A stretch of 16,371 nucleotides of DNA from GCA-2719315 sp964448645 (GTDB lineage: Bacteria > Bacteroidota > Bacteroidia > Flavobacteriales > Flavobacteriaceae), in assembly GCA_964448645.1 (NCBI GenBank), contig CAYUZY010000034.1, positions 1 to 16,371 of the forward strand. The letters are read 5' to 3'. Position 1 is the stretch's first letter. Every line of letters starts with the position of its first letter. Under the pieces are notes generated by a model that saw nothing but the letters and a program-made list of their open reading frames with translations, did no database searches and had not been told where the DNA came from. The position numbers and the translations under genes are program-made. Below, piece after piece: positions 16,106 through 16,371 of the stretch.

Positions 16106-16267
16106 ATGACATTTCAAATTACTGGCATCACCATGTTTTTGCTTTTATTGGTATGGCAGTTTATTCTTTATAAGCGAATTAAGCTTAAAAAATGGCAAAA
16201 TTGGACTTTTGCAATAATTATGGTAGGGTTAGCTATAAGAATGGTTTACTTAGCTTTTATTTTATAA
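16106..16267 (+). CDS. 53-aa two-helix small membrane protein
   Basis: A short frame from ATG 16106 to TAA 16267. Residues 3-22 (FQITGITMFLLLLVWQFILY) form one hydrophobic helix, then a basic turn KRIKLKKWQNW (23-33), then a second helix (34-53) ending at the stop. The positive turn predicts both termini outside and the loop in the cytoplasm. The amphipathic basic loop with two tryptophans and the clean helix pattern argue that it is a real gene, though no family is recognised. It diverges from iolE and lies 17 nt before the next frame, so the two probably form one transcript. Confidence 0.6.
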   Translation: MTFQITGITMFLLLLVWQFILYKRIKLKKWQNWTFAIIMVGLAIRMVYLAFIL

Positions 16268-16284
16268 GTTTAAATACAAATAAA

Positions 16285-16371
16285 ATGAAAAGGCTACTTC
16301 TTGTTTTACTGTTTGTTCCATTACTTTCTTTGGGGCAATCTTCATACACATCATATTATGAAAATGGTAAT
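16285..16371 (+). CDS. Start of a secreted protein (partial, runs off the window)
   Basis: The first 29 codons of a gene cut by the window end. MKRLLLVLLFVPLLSLGQ is a clear signal peptide ending at the SLGQ cleavage region common in flavobacterial exported proteins. The visible mature part, SSYTSYYENGN, is too short to classify. It starts 17 nt after the small membrane protein gene and is probably in the same transcript. Confidence 0.7.
   Translation, partial: MKRLLLVLLFVPLLSLGQSSYTSYYENGN

Noticed and set aside
1..16371. Mobile elements, CRISPR arrays, rRNA or riboswitches
   Set aside because: No transposase or integrase frame, regularly spaced repeats, rRNA segments or recognisable riboswitch cores were seen on reading both strands. 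The tRNA at the edge has no visible attachment-site duplication.

Overview
The window comes from an AT-rich genome of the Bacteroidota, most likely a marine flavobacterium (Flavobacteriia). The reasons are the very A/T-biased codon use, the absence of clear Shine-Dalgarno sequences before most starts, a TonB-dependent receptor with an N-terminal carboxypeptidase-regulatory-like domain, lipoproteins with short acidic linkers after the lipobox Cys, and a fatty-acid multienzyme whose dehydrogenase half comes first. The lineage call rests on protein style only and was not tested by a search.

Left part, minus strand (1-3956): a probable operon reading leftwards. It holds a lipoprotein of the PhoPQ-activated pathogenicity-related alpha/beta-hydrolase family, a secreted M20 metallopeptidase 2 nt further on, a PfkB sugar kinase of fructokinase type, and then a tRNA-Arg(UCU) cut by the window edge. 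These look like scavenging and sugar-entry functions.

Centre left, plus strand (4084-7647): a two-gene beta-oxidation unit, made of a 3-hydroxyacyl-CoA dehydrogenase/enoyl-CoA hydratase fusion and, 3 nt later, the thiolase. A perfect 18-bp palindrome just upstream is a good operator candidate and argues for the internal start at 4084 rather than the longer frame.

Centre, plus strand (7691-11510): the most interesting block. A 107-aa His/Cys-rich small protein with a C-terminal RGPP motif is followed by a probably surface-exposed acidic lipoprotein and a TonB-dependent receptor with His-containing extracellular segments. I read this as an uncharacterised outer-membrane uptake module, plausibly for a transition metal. 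A strong intrinsic-terminator hairpin lies between the lipoprotein and the receptor and runs into the receptor's translation initiation region, suggesting attenuation or stoichiometry control. A YjbQ-family gene follows 9 nt after the receptor. Its stop codon overlaps the stop of the convergent gene in a shared TTAA.

Right part, minus strand (11507-15981): an inositol-catabolism cluster, iolE, a 26-codon micro-ORF, iolD, and an SGLT-type sodium:solute symporter that is the likely inositol or inosose importer. The iolG, iolB, iolC and iolA steps are not in the window and must lie elsewhere if the pathway is complete. Diverging from iolE are a 53-aa two-helix membrane protein and the first 29 codons of a secreted protein cut by the window end. 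No IS element, CRISPR array, integrase or rRNA was seen, and no gene-free stretch exceeds 300 bp.
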